Shown: positions 1 through 8,012 of the stretch, one piece after another
Position numbering within the stretch: position 1 is the first letter of the stretch
Layout of the letters: the number at the start of each line of letters is the position of its first letter
Assembly (NCBI RefSeq): GCF_003955735.1
Contig: NZ_CP034464.1
Location: 744,001 to 808,000 of the forward strand
Length of the DNA: 64,000 nt
Reading direction: 5' to 3'
From: Undibacterium parvum
GTDB lineage: Bacteria > Pseudomonadota > Gammaproteobacteria > Burkholderiales > Burkholderiaceae_D
The notes under the pieces: generated by a model
What the model saw: the letters and a program-made list of their open reading frames with translations, nothing else
The model's database searches: none
What the model was told of the DNA's origin: nothing
Position numbers and translations under genes: made by a program

Positions 1-354
1 AAAGATGTACTGGTCGTGATCTCCTTCCCGCGCTATGCCCTGGATGTAATACGCCTGACGCAGTTCGCTCGTATGCATTCAACCTGCATCGTCGCCATTA
101 CCGATTCGCCCGCCTCACCGATCGCCCAACTGGGTGACTATTTGCTGCTGGCACCGAGCAGCCATAGCATTTTACCGAGTAGTGCCAGCGCCGCCGTAGC
201 GGTGATAGAAGCCTTAGTTAGCTCCATCATGGTGTCAAATAAAAAGAACGTGGAAAAAGCCATGCGTTTGACGGAAGCACTGGCGGCCTATTTACACAAT
301 GCCGACAGCAATTTGAAATTCCCAATAACGGATAGTAGTAAAACAAAGAAGTAA
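1..354 (+). CDS. RpiR/MurR-family transcriptional regulator, C-terminal SIS domain (5' truncated)
   Basis: The reading frame is open from base 1, so the N-terminus lies outside the window. The visible 117 residues read as the second half of a SIS (sugar isomerase) domain: a short strand (VLVVISFPRYA), a helix, CIVAITDSPASPIA, and LLLAPSS followed by a helix. This is the usual ligand-binding half of RpiR-type regulators, whose missing N-terminal part would be a helix-turn-helix. A plain SIS protein cannot be excluded because no HTH is visible. It is followed, on the same strand and after 163 bases, by a TonB receptor and a cyanophycinase gene, so it may control them; that is inference from position only. 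Confidence 0.8.
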   Translation, partial: KDVLVVISFPRYALDVIRLTQFARMHSTCIVAITDSPASPIAQLGDYLLLAPSSHSILPSSASAAVAVIEALVSSIMVSNKKNVEKAMRLTEALAAYLHNADSNLKFPITDSSKTKK

Positions 355-517
355 ATATCAGCAGTAGTCACAGAAGTAAAGACAGCCTTTAACTAAGCCA
401 ATTCCAAAAAATGCAGTCACCCGCAACGGTGACTAAGGCGCAGCTTTGTCTAAATTTTCGGCGTGTTTCCATCGTGTTGTTTCAATGTATTAGGTAAATC
501 CTTAGGAGAGTAAGGCA

Positions 518-3202
518 ATGAGTCAGAAAAATCGGCAATTTAAGCCAGTACCAAAAAAAATCACGACAGCAACCTGGTCGGCACTAAGTATCATGGCGGC
601 ACTCAGCCTCGCCAGCCAAGCAGTCTGGGCACAAGCAGAAAATCCTGCAGCGTCTATCCAGAAAGTTGAAATCACTGGATCTTCGATCAAACGGATAGAA
701 GCTGAAACTGCCTTACCGATCCAGATCATCAGTCGTAAAGAGATAGAAAGAACCGGTGCCACCACTTCTGAACAATTGCTCAGCACAATCGCCGCCAATA
801 CCGGCTTCACCCAAGAATCGGCCAGTCTGAGTGACAAACCCGGCTCTAGCGGTATGTCCGGTGCCAACTTGCGCGGGCTCGGTGTTTCTTCCACCCTGGT
901 CTTGCTAAATGGTCGACGCATGGCCTCGTTTGCTTTTGGCGGCGAAGGCACTGATCTCAACTCCATTCCCTTATCGGCGATAGACCGGGTAGAAGTATTG
1001 ACCGATGGTGCTTCCGCGGTCTATGGTGCCGATGCGGTAGGTGGCGTCATCAACTTCATCACACGCAAAGACTACAAAGGCGTTGAAGTAAGCGTCTCTG
1101 GCATGGGCACACAAGAAGGTGGCGCCAGCGACAAGAGCATTAGTCTATTGGGAGGCATAGGTAATTTAAGCACTGACGGCTATAACATTTTCGCCAGCGC
1201 CTCGTATAAGAAAAATGCACAACTACGCACCGCACAAAGAGATTTTGCAGTCAGCGCCTGGCGGCCATTAGAGGCACGCGGTTATCCGGATAATTTCACT
1301 TCGGCCAATACATTCCCAGCCGCGGTGTACTCGCTCAAGGGCACGCTGCTGGGTAACCCTAGCGCCCCTAACTGTGCACCACCATCGAGCATTAACATCA
1401 ACGGCGAATGTCGTTTCGACTACCAGGCTGCGGCAGATTTGTATCCAGAGTCTGAGAAGACCAACATCATTTCACGCGCCTCATTGGCGATCAATGCCGA
1501 CCATACTTTAGTGGCTGAATATACTTTCTCGCGCAACGATGCTCAATACCGTTTATCACCGACCGGCATCAACGGAAGAAAGGGCTCTACTGCCCTCACC
1601 TACCCCTCTGATGGTCCGTTTTATCCAGCCTCGTATGTCAATACTGCCGGCGTCACAGTAGCTACCGACGGCAAACCGTTTAATACGCGTCTACGCTTAG
1701 TGCCGGGTGGCGCCCGTACCAATGGTCAGGTCTCTGATCAACAGCGTCTCTTGCTAGGCTCTGAAGGTGTGGTTGCAGGCTGGGATTACAACACTGCCTA
1801 CGCCCACTCTGAATCACAAAACACCCAGACTTTGAGCAACGGTTATTACGATAAGGCCTTGTTGTTGGCGGCGTATAAAACCGGGAAAATAAATCCTTTT
1901 GGTGCTCAGAATGCAGAAGGGATGGCTTTACTCGATAGCGCAGAGCGTAATATCGACGGCCGTAAAGGCAAATCGACTACCGATACCATCGATGGTCGCA
2001 TTACCCGCGAAATCGCGCAATTGCCGGCTGGTGGACTCGGCATGGCGGCCGGTTTTGAGCTGCGCCGCGAAGCGTTGGAAGACAATTCTTCCGATGAGAT
2101 TTTGGCGGGAACTATCTACTCCACTTCAAAATCCCGGCGCGTATCAGAATCACGAGATGTCAAAGCGCTGTTCGCAGAATTCGATATCCCTTTGATTAAA
2201 AATCTCAATGCGCAAGTCGCAGTACGCTACGATTCTTACGGCGGCACTATCGGTAGCTCGACTAATCCGAAAGTAGCGTTACGCTACCAGCCGACCAAGC
2301 AATTATTATTGCGCGCCTCGTATGGTACTGGCTTCCGCGCACCCACTATGAAGGATCTAGATCCGTCGGCAGTCGCCACCTCCACCGGCGGTCTGTATAT
2401 CGACACCATAGGTTGTGCAACTTATGGCGAAGGCTGCTTCTCAGATCAAATCCCAACGACAGAGGCGGGCAACCCGAACCTAAAACCAGAAAAATCCAAA
2501 CAGTTTTCTCTCGGTTTTATGTGGGAACCAATCGAGTCCTTCTCAGGTGGTATGGACTTCTGGAGCGTGAAGAAAACCGACGTGATTAAATTTGCGCCAG
2601 AAACCTTGATCGACACCGACCCTAACTACGTCGAAAAATCTATCACCCGCGATAGTTTCGGGGCTATTTCGAACTGGGCATTAACGGCACAAAACCAAGG
2701 CTCCGAAAGCAAGAGCGGTCTCGATATCAATATGAGCTATCGCCTAAAAATTGCCGATCTGGGTAAATTTACCACTCGCCTCACCGGTACCTTAATGACC
2801 GAGAGCGAACAGCAATTTGCCGCCAATTCCAAGGTGATTAATAATCTAGGCAAATGGGGCTTTGAGTACGTGACACCAAAATGGCGTCATCGTTTGAGTC
2901 TCGATTGGGACATCGGCAATTGGAGCGCTACTTTAGGTAACACCTTCCAGAGCTCATATGAGGATCAGCAACTCGACCCGAAAGGAAATCGCCCAACGGT
3001 GGATGCCTATAGTCTGTGGGATATGCAAGCGGGTTACTATGGCTTTAAAAATATTAAGCTCAGCGCTGGCGTTCAGAATCTCTTGAACACCAAACCACCG
3101 TTCTCCAATCAGACACTGACTTATTTTGCCGGTTACGATTCAACCTATGTCGATCCACGTGGCCGCGCATTTTACGCTCGTATGACTTACGTCTTGAAAT
3201 AA
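518..3202 (+). CDS. TonB-dependent outer-membrane receptor (probably for cyanophycin or its fragments)
   Basis: The 894-residue protein starts with a signal peptide ending near AVWA/QAEN. A TonB-box-like segment (KVEITGSSI) follows, then a plug domain (about residues 55-180, with LRGLGVSSTLVLLNGRR and VEVLTDGASAVYGADAVGG) and a long beta-barrel that ends in FYARMTYVLK. The ATG has a good Shine-Dalgarno sequence (AGGAGAG). Receptors of this GSSIKR subtype import diverse peptides or sugars, so the substrate cannot be read from sequence. The next gene is an exported cyanophycinase, so cyanophycin fragments such as beta-Asp-Arg are a plausible cargo (inference). A strong terminator follows the stop codon, so the two genes are probably separate transcripts or joined only by read-through. 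Confidence 0.9.
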   Translation: MSQKNRQFKPVPKKITTATWSALSIMAALSLASQAVWAQAENPAASIQKVEITGSSIKRIEAETALPIQIISRKEIERTGATTSEQLLSTIAANTGFTQESASLSDKPGSSGMSGANLRGLGVSSTLVLLNGRRMASFAFGGEGTDLNSIPLSAIDRVEVLTDGASAVYGADAVGGVINFITRKDYKGVEVSVSGMGTQEGGASDKSISLLGGIGNLSTDGYNIFASASYKKNAQLRTAQRDFAVSAWRPLEARGYPDNFTSANTFPAAVYSLKGTLLGNPSAPNCAPPSSININGECRFDYQAAADLYPESEKTNIISRASLAINADHTLVAEYTFSRNDAQYRLSPTGINGRKGSTALTYPSDGPFYPASYVNTAGVTVATDGKPFNTRLRLVPGGARTNGQVSDQQRLLLGSEGVVAGWDYNTAYAHSESQNTQTLSNGYYDKALLLAAYKTGKINPFGAQNAEGMALLDSAERNIDGRKGKSTTDTIDGRITREIAQLPAGGLGMAAGFELRREALEDNSSDEILAGTIYSTSKSRRVSESRDVKALFAEFDIPLIKNLNAQVAVRYDSYGGTIGSSTNPKVALRYQPTKQLLLRASYGTGFRAPTMKDLDPSAVATSTGGLYIDTIGCATYGEGCFSDQIPTTEAGNPNLKPEKSKQFSLGFMWEPIESFSGGMDFWSVKKTDVIKFAPETLIDTDPNYVEKSITRDSFGAISNWALTAQNQGSESKSGLDINMSYRLKIADLGKFTTRLTGTLMTESEQQFAANSKVINNLGKWGFEYVTPKWRHRLSLDWDIGNWSATLGNTFQSSYEDQQLDPKGNRPTVDAYSLWDMQAGYYGFKNIKLSAGVQNLLNTKPPFSNQTLTYFAGYDSTYVDPRGRAFYARMTYVLK

Positions 3203-3262
3203 TACGCAGCATTAACTTAGCTCGCTAGCGTAAGCTTGCTAAGATAAGCTTGCTAAGATTTG

Positions 3263-3291
3263 GGGCGGCATCATCGATGCTGCCCTTTTTT
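3263..3291 (+). terminator. Rho-independent terminator after the TonB receptor gene
   Basis: A 10-bp stem (GGGCGGCATC / GATGCTGCCC, one G-U pair) with loop ATC is followed by six T. It lies between the receptor stop codon and the cyanophycinase start, which argues against the longest possible cyanophycinase frame. Confidence 0.85.
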
Positions 3292-3339
3292 ATAAACCAT
3301 GCAGCAAAGCTGATGCTTCATATTCTGGAAAAATCTTTG

Positions 3340-4593
3340 ATGGCCACTTCATTTTACCGACCGACGCCAGGCTTGCTAGCGGCGCTGTGCTTGAGCCTTC
3401 TCAATCTCATCAGCGTTCCCTACGCACATGCCAGTGAAGTCGCTATGCCCCCGGCCAGCGGCTCACTGGTCATCATAGGCGGTGCTTTACGTGGCGACAA
3501 TGCCGCGGTCTGGCAAACTATCATTCAACAAGCCGGTGGAAAAGGCGCAAAAATTGCGGTAATCCCGGCGGCGGCCGCTAATCCAGAACGCTCTGGCAAT
3601 GCCAGCGCGGCAAATCTGAATCGCTATGGTGCCAGCGCCTTCGTGTTACCGCTGTCGGTAAAATATACTGATCGTCATGTTCAGGAAGTAGCCCGTGATC
3701 CGCAATGGATAGAGGCAATCAAGCAATCCAATGGTGTGTATTTCACCGGTGGAGATCAGGGTCGCATCGTGCAAGCCTTGATGCAGAAAGATGGGACAAG
3801 AACGCCTTTACTTGAAGCGATTTGGGCACTGTATCAGCGCGGCGGCGTCATCGCCGGTAGCAGCGCCGGTGCCGCAATCATGAGTAGCACCATGTTCTAC
3901 GATGCGAAAGCAGTATTACCGACCTTACAATATGGCGTCACCGACGGCAAGGAGATCGCAGACGGTCTGGGCTTCATCGGCAAGCAGGTTTTCATCGATC
4001 AGCATCTGATCATACGTGGCCGTTTTGCCCGGATGCTACCGGTGATGCTCAAGAAAAATTACCAACTAGGCCTGGGCATAGACGAGAACACGGCGATGCT
4101 GATCACAAATCAAAATGAGGTCGAAATCATAGGCTACAAAGGCGCGATCCTGATCGATTTGAGCGAGGCAAAAACCGATGCTAAGGAACCTCGCTTCAAT
4201 CTCAGCAACGCCGCCATCAGCTACCTTGATCGTGGTGATAAATTTAATCTCACCAGTAAAGTGATTACTCCCTCAGCGGATAAGCTCAGTGGAAAAGTGA
4301 ATCCTAGCCTGCCAGCGAGTGAAGAGCAGCGTTTCTATCCGGATATTTTGGCCAACACCACCGTGGCCGATTTATTATTCCATCTGATTGATAGTCGTCA
4401 GCAGCAAGCTATAGGCTTAGCGTTTGGCAGTAGCCAAGAACCACTGGCGGAACAAGGATTTGAATTCAAGTTCAGCAAGAACGCCGAGAGTGCTGGTTAC
4501 TATTCCAGCAGTTCAGGTGCAGAAGCCTACACCGTCATGCGAATACGCTTGGATATCCGTCCGGTAAAAATGCAATTGCCACTGTATCGATGA
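3340..4593 (+). CDS. Cyanophycinase (peptidase S51), exported
   Basis: This serine exopeptidase family hydrolyses cyanophycin (multi-L-arginyl-poly-L-aspartate) to beta-Asp-Arg dipeptides. The family signature is clear: LVIIGGALRGDN near the mature N-terminus, FTGGDQGR, the nucleophile elbow GSSAGAAIMS, FIDQH and LGIDENTAM. I chose the ATG at 3340 because GGAAAAA stands about 8 bases upstream and it gives a compact signal peptide ending SVPYAHA/SE. The open frame runs back to 3250, but that would overlap the terminator. An exported cyanophycinase degrades external polymer, as in the CphE type, rather than an internal store. I see no cyanophycin synthetase gene in the window, which fits a scavenging role. 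The C-terminal ~110 residues after the catalytic core are less typical. Confidence 0.92.
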   Translation: MATSFYRPTPGLLAALCLSLLNLISVPYAHASEVAMPPASGSLVIIGGALRGDNAAVWQTIIQQAGGKGAKIAVIPAAAANPERSGNASAANLNRYGASAFVLPLSVKYTDRHVQEVARDPQWIEAIKQSNGVYFTGGDQGRIVQALMQKDGTRTPLLEAIWALYQRGGVIAGSSAGAAIMSSTMFYDAKAVLPTLQYGVTDGKEIADGLGFIGKQVFIDQHLIIRGRFARMLPVMLKKNYQLGLGIDENTAMLITNQNEVEIIGYKGAILIDLSEAKTDAKEPRFNLSNAAISYLDRGDKFNLTSKVITPSADKLSGKVNPSLPASEEQRFYPDILANTTVADLLFHLIDSRQQQAIGLAFGSSQEPLAEQGFEFKFSKNAESAGYYSSSSGAEAYTVMRIRLDIRPVKMQLPLYR

Positions 4594-4623
4594 ATACTCA
4601 GAATTCAAACTAGCACCCTGCCA

Positions 4624-4686
4624 GCGCGCATATTCCATGCGGCTTGCAGGCTAGGCAGGCTGGAAACCCGCATGGAATATGCGCGC
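4624..4686. repeat. REP-like palindrome, copy 1
   Basis: Two perfect 19-base arms (4624-4642 GCGCGCATATTCCATGCGG and 4668-4686) flank a 25-base spacer containing CAGGC...GGCTGG. It sits between two convergent genes, 30 bases after the cyanophycinase stop codon. Nine related copies occur elsewhere in the window. Confidence 0.85.
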
Positions 4687-4758
4687 CGGGCTTGCCACTA
4701 GGCGTGTGGTGGTCAGCAATTCCAAGCAAGGTGAGCGTGTGATTTTCGCACTCAGTGA

Positions 4759-5544
4759 TCAATCACCCCCACATCCGCCACCGCAACTACTACCGCCGCT
4801 GTCACCGCCAGCATCACAAGAGTCAGCGGCACTACCCAGATCGCAGCTGGAACTACTAAAACCTGATCCGCAAGCCGCGCCATCTTGCCTGTTTTTTTTC
4901 TTCAGCAGTTGCGCATCATAAGCGTTTTGAGTGATCAAACCTGCTGCCAGCAATTCTGCGCTATTAAACCAAAAAGGAAATTGCATCTTTGCCTCCGCAA
5001 TGCCGCGCTGATTGATCTGACTAAAGCCTAATTCTCCACCGGACACACGGTAAGCAAAGCCGCCCGGCATTTTCAAGTGACGGTCCAGGCCAAACAAGCG
5101 CGGCACCGTGCAACTTGCGAGTACCAAACCATCGAGTTTGCGTGCCGTAACCAGACTAGTGGCCAAGGCCAAATCCATGGTAATTGCCATCTGTCCGGCC
5201 TCTACGTGCGGAATAGTCCGTGCATAATGTTTGCAGCAGAAGCGATCGAGCTGCGCTTGCGACATGGCACTCCAGGCATGCCAGACCGAGTCCGCCGCCT
5301 TCGAAGGCAGACCACAGGCACGCTCACTATTGCGCACAATATCGAAAAACATCAACAAGCCCTCAGCAGCGCGGGCAAAAAAAATGGCATCGCTAGGGAT
5401 GCCAGGGAATTCTTTATGCGCGGTATTTTTCCAGTAAGTGAACAACTCATCGGGTAAATCCTCAAGTTGCGGACGATAACTAGAATCACGTATCACCATG
5501 TGCGCACGCACATTTACAATTTTACTTTTCAGGTTTTCTAACAT
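4759..5544 (-). CDS. Glycine-rich domain-containing protein (GRDP-like) with Gly/Ser/Cys-rich tail
   Basis: This is a 261-residue protein without signal peptide or membrane segment. A central stretch (ADSVWHAWSAMSQAQL, then FCCKHYARTIPHV) resembles the W-H...FC..H..R.IPH pattern of plant GRDP-like (DUF1399-type) proteins. The last ~30 residues are almost only G, S, C, A and D (SSSSCDLGSAADSCDAGGD... ending SCGGGCGGD). Such Cys/Gly tails occur on several bacterial proteins of unknown role and might bind metal or allow crosslinking; I cannot assign a function. The ATG at 5544 is preceded on its strand by GGAGAGCGTCTGA. It converges with the cyanophycinase gene across a REP-like palindrome. Confidence 0.75.
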   Translation of the reverse strand: MLENLKSKIVNVRAHMVIRDSSYRPQLEDLPDELFTYWKNTAHKEFPGIPSDAIFFARAAEGLLMFFDIVRNSERACGLPSKAADSVWHAWSAMSQAQLDRFCCKHYARTIPHVEAGQMAITMDLALATSLVTARKLDGLVLASCTVPRLFGLDRHLKMPGGFAYRVSGGELGFSQINQRGIAEAKMQFPFWFNSAELLAAGLITQNAYDAQLLKKKNRQDGAACGSGFSSSSCDLGSAADSCDAGGDSGGSSCGGGCGGD

Positions 5545-5687
5545 TCAGACGCTCTCCTTGGTTCTTTTGTTTTGGTGATTTCATCATAGTAGAGAAAGAT
5601 GACATTTGCGTTACAAGCGGCATAAGGGATAACACGTAGAGCTGCTTCCTTAAGCCCAGTTTTAGCCTATTAAAAAACACACCCTGC

Positions 5688-5754
5688 CAGCGCGCATATC
5701 CCATGCGGCTTGCAGGCCAGGCAGGCTGGAAACCCGCATGGAATATGCGCGCTG
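5688..5754. repeat. REP-like palindrome, copy 2
   Basis: The 21-base arms 5688-5708 and 5734-5754 pair with one G-U position. The spacer (CTTGCAGGCCAGGCAGGCTGGAAAC-like) is close to that of copy 1. It lies between two minus-strand genes. Confidence 0.85.
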
Positions 5755-5811
5755 GGCTTGCCCTTATTTTGCCCTTGCGGATTAAACGCACAATAGCAAG
5801 CGTCTTTACAG

Positions 5812-6579
5812 TTAACAGCCCGCCAGAGAAAACCCGCGACTGTCTGGCGTTCTACGCAATGCAGAAAACACTTCCGGCTCCCACGGCCGCAGCGCTAGCA
5901 ACAAGCTAGTGCCATGACGCGTATTGGCCGGTGTCGTGATGCCATCTTCATGCAAGTCGGTAAACTCTTGCAGCAAACGCTGCAGCCGCTGCTGAAAACG
6001 CAGATTGGCAGCCGGGCTCAGCATGGCGTGCTGAAAGCGCAGCAATTCGCCCGGATGTCGAAAATCACTATCGAGGAAATCGCTTTGCGCGCGCTCACGG
6101 AAAAACTGATGGATAGGCCCTCCCGCTAACCACGCGAAATCGCGCGCGATGCGCAGACTGACGCGATTTTCGGGCATCAGCCTGATCATGCCCAGATGAT
6201 CGAGGCGCAGCAGATGGGCAATGCCTTGCTCTTTACTGATTTGATAGGTCGCCACAATCTGCTCCAGTGTCCAGTGATTGAGCACGCAGATCGCCATCAA
6301 TACCCGACGCGGATCACTCACCAGTTCCGCCTCTTGCGCGGCACTGAGCTGACTTAAGCGCGGCTGAGCTTGCTGGGCTTGCACCACCAACTCGGCCAAC
6401 TCCAGCTGCAATAAGTCGCAGATCGCCTCTAGTGTCTGCAGGCTAAAACTCTGTTGCGAGAACTGCCGTTTAACGCTGGCCTCGCTCAGTTTCAAATGCG
6501 CCGCCACCTGCGCATAAGTGAGGCCACGCGCCTTGAGCAATTGCTTCAGCGTGCTAATTAATTGATGGGTTTGCGACAT
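5812..6579 (-). CDS. XRE-family helix-turn-helix transcriptional regulator
   Basis: The N-terminal ~65 residues form a Cro/C1-type HTH: LLKARGLTYAQVAAHLKLSEASVKRQF, then LQTLEAICDLLQLELAELV. The remaining 190 residues have a winged-helix-like part (MAICVLNHWTLEQIVATY...HLLRLDHLGMIRLMPENR) and no recognisable enzyme domain. This layout is common in one-component regulators of Burkholderiales whose targets are unknown. The 195 bases upstream separate it from a divergent short frame and the YiiX-like gene, which are candidate targets. Confidence 0.85.
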   Translation of the reverse strand: MSQTHQLISTLKQLLKARGLTYAQVAAHLKLSEASVKRQFSQQSFSLQTLEAICDLLQLELAELVVQAQQAQPRLSQLSAAQEAELVSDPRRVLMAICVLNHWTLEQIVATYQISKEQGIAHLLRLDHLGMIRLMPENRVSLRIARDFAWLAGGPIHQFFRERAQSDFLDSDFRHPGELLRFQHAMLSPAANLRFQQRLQRLLQEFTDLHEDGITTPANTRHGTSLLLALRPWEPEVFSALRRTPDSRGFSLAGC

Positions 6580-6773
6580 AGGGTTGAGGCCTCAATCTTG
6601 AATCTACATAAAACAGCGGTGCCACCCTAAAGCCATGAACAAAAGGATGGCATTCGCCAAGCGCGTATCGATTATCGCTACTTAAAAGCACATATTATGG
6701 ATTATTTTACAAAATAGTTCGGAAATTTCCTTTGAGTCGCTACAGTTGCCACTTATTCAAAGGGGGGACAAAG

Positions 6774-6863
6774 ATGCTCATCACTATTTTGCTGGTTTTC
6801 TGTTTTTGTTTTGTCCTGGCGGCGCGGATCCCGGCGTGGGGACTACCCGCAATCTCAACATAG
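6774..6863 (+). CDS. Possible 29-residue hydrophobic leader or small membrane peptide
   Basis: The frame starts with ATG behind an exceptionally strong Shine-Dalgarno (AGGGGGG at 6761-6767, six-base spacing). It encodes MLITILLVFCFCFVLAARIP and nine more residues, then TAG. The N-terminal half is a single hydrophobic helix rich in Phe and Cys. It ends 35 bases before the next gene, which has its own AGGAGA. It could be a small membrane protein or a leader for the downstream peptidase gene. The evidence is the ribosome site and hydrophobicity only. Confidence 0.4.
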   Translation: MLITILLVFCFCFVLAARIPAWGLPAIST

Positions 6864-6898
6864 AAAAAATTTTCTTTTCATAAAACAGGAGATACATC

Positions 6899-7702
6899 AT
6901 GCTTACTATTAACCGCACTATCAAACGCACTATCAACCGAACCATCACCCGGACTAGTGACGCAGCTCACAGTGGGCTTACTAGATTTAGCCAGCGGCGC
7001 AATGCGAAAACACCTTATGGCGGTGGCCTGATCAAAGCCTGCAGTGCCGCCACTGCGCTTTGTATAACGATCGCAAGCGTCGCACAAGAGCTGCCGGTTC
7101 AAACTCCGCCTACCAGTATCAGTCGTGCCCAATTAGCCAGCCAATTAGAAGTGGGAGATGTGGTCTTCATACGGGTTAGTGCGCTGCCGTTTAAAAAAGT
7201 CGCCAGTGCCACACTGAGCTGGACCAATCACGTCGGCGTGGTGATTGCGCCCCAGACCGCAGAGCATGATGCCCAAATCGGCGAAAGCACGTTTCCCTTA
7301 TCTAAAACCACGTCATTCTCGCACTTCGTGGCGCGATCCGAGGGTGGCAGGGTTGAGGTCAGCCGGCTCAAGACTGCGCTGAACGACACGCAAAAATTAG
7401 CGATACAGTCAGCGGCGCAAAAACGTTTGGGGATTTTTTATGACACCGGTTTTAATCTGCATTCGAAGCGCCAGTTTTGCTCGCGTTATGTGCGCGAAGT
7501 CATCAAAGACGCCAGCGATATCAATCTCGGTGAACCGGAAAACTTCACTAGCCTGCTTAGCCATAATCCCGAGCTAGACCTCAGCTTTTGGCGTCTCTGG
7601 TATTTTGGCAATATCCCATGGCAGCGCATCACTGTGAGCCCAGCGAGCCTGTTGCGTAGTCCCGCCTTACGCAGCCAATTCGACGGGGTGGTACACAGCT
7701 AA
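6899..7702 (+). CDS. YiiX/YebB-like permuted papain-fold peptidase or amidase
   Basis: The 267-residue protein has the two signatures of the YaeF/YiiX branch of the NlpC/P60 superfamily: LEVGDVVFIRV followed by TNHVGVVI (histidine), and FNLHSKRQFCSRYVREVI (catalytic Cys). In E. coli the related YebB and YiiX are uncharacterised lipid- or peptide-hydrolase candidates. The N-terminus is unusual: four imperfect RTI repeats (NRTIKRTINRTITRTS) precede a hydrophobic segment (AATALCITIASVAQ) that may be an export signal starting unusually late. The start has AGGAGA at good spacing. Translation might begin farther in, but no better ATG is visible before the hydrophobic segment. Confidence 0.8.
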   Translation: MLTINRTIKRTINRTITRTSDAAHSGLTRFSQRRNAKTPYGGGLIKACSAATALCITIASVAQELPVQTPPTSISRAQLASQLEVGDVVFIRVSALPFKKVASATLSWTNHVGVVIAPQTAEHDAQIGESTFPLSKTTSFSHFVARSEGGRVEVSRLKTALNDTQKLAIQSAAQKRLGIFYDTGFNLHSKRQFCSRYVREVIKDASDINLGEPENFTSLLSHNPELDLSFWRLWYFGNIPWQRITVSPASLLRSPALRSQFDGVVHS

Positions 7703-7731
7703 GTCTGGCATTTTTTAACAACAGCCCCTGC

Positions 7732-7798
7732 CAGCGCGCATATTCCATGCGGGTTTCCAGCCTGGCAGGGCTGCAGCCCGCATGCAGACTGCGTGCTG
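7732..7798. repeat. REP-like palindrome, copy 3 (one arm diverged)
   Basis: The left arm 7732-7753 (CAGCGCGCATATTCCATGCG...) is nearly identical to copies 1 and 2. The right arm 7777-7798 has several substitutions (CATGCAGACTGCGTGCTG). It begins 29 bases after the YiiX-like stop codon. Confidence 0.8.
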
Positions 7799-7844
7799 GG
7801 CGATGCAGAGGAAAAAATACGCATAGAAGAGTAGCGAAGTGCTG

Positions 7845-7862
7845 TTGTCATAGACGTGACAT
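7845..7862 (+). promoter_or_regulatory. Candidate PHO box upstream of pta-ackA-fabI
   Basis: TTGTCAT-AGAC-GTGACAT matches the 7-4-7 PhoB box CTGTCAT-N4-CTGTCAT at 11 of 14 positions. It lies about 150 bases before pta. A pta-ackA-fabI operon of Sinorhizobium meliloti is known to be induced by phosphate stress through PhoB, which makes the match worth noting. A chance match remains possible. Confidence 0.4.
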
Positions 7863-8012
7863 AATTTATTAATAAGCTTAGGCTCTGCCCTCAATGAATT
7901 GCTTGATCCATATCAAAGCACGTCTACAAATGAAGTTCAGACTAAAACCCCAATTTTCTATCGTTTTCGTCGCTAGCTCACGAACGCAGCGCGCAGCACA
8001 TTAAGGAAAAAA

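Noticed and set aside
3250..3339. N-terminal extension of the cyanophycinase
   Set aside because: It would include the terminator of the receptor gene and break the signal peptide.
5522..5791. 89-residue minus-strand frame
   Set aside because: It consists largely of REP palindrome copy 2 and overlaps the start of the GRDP-like gene.
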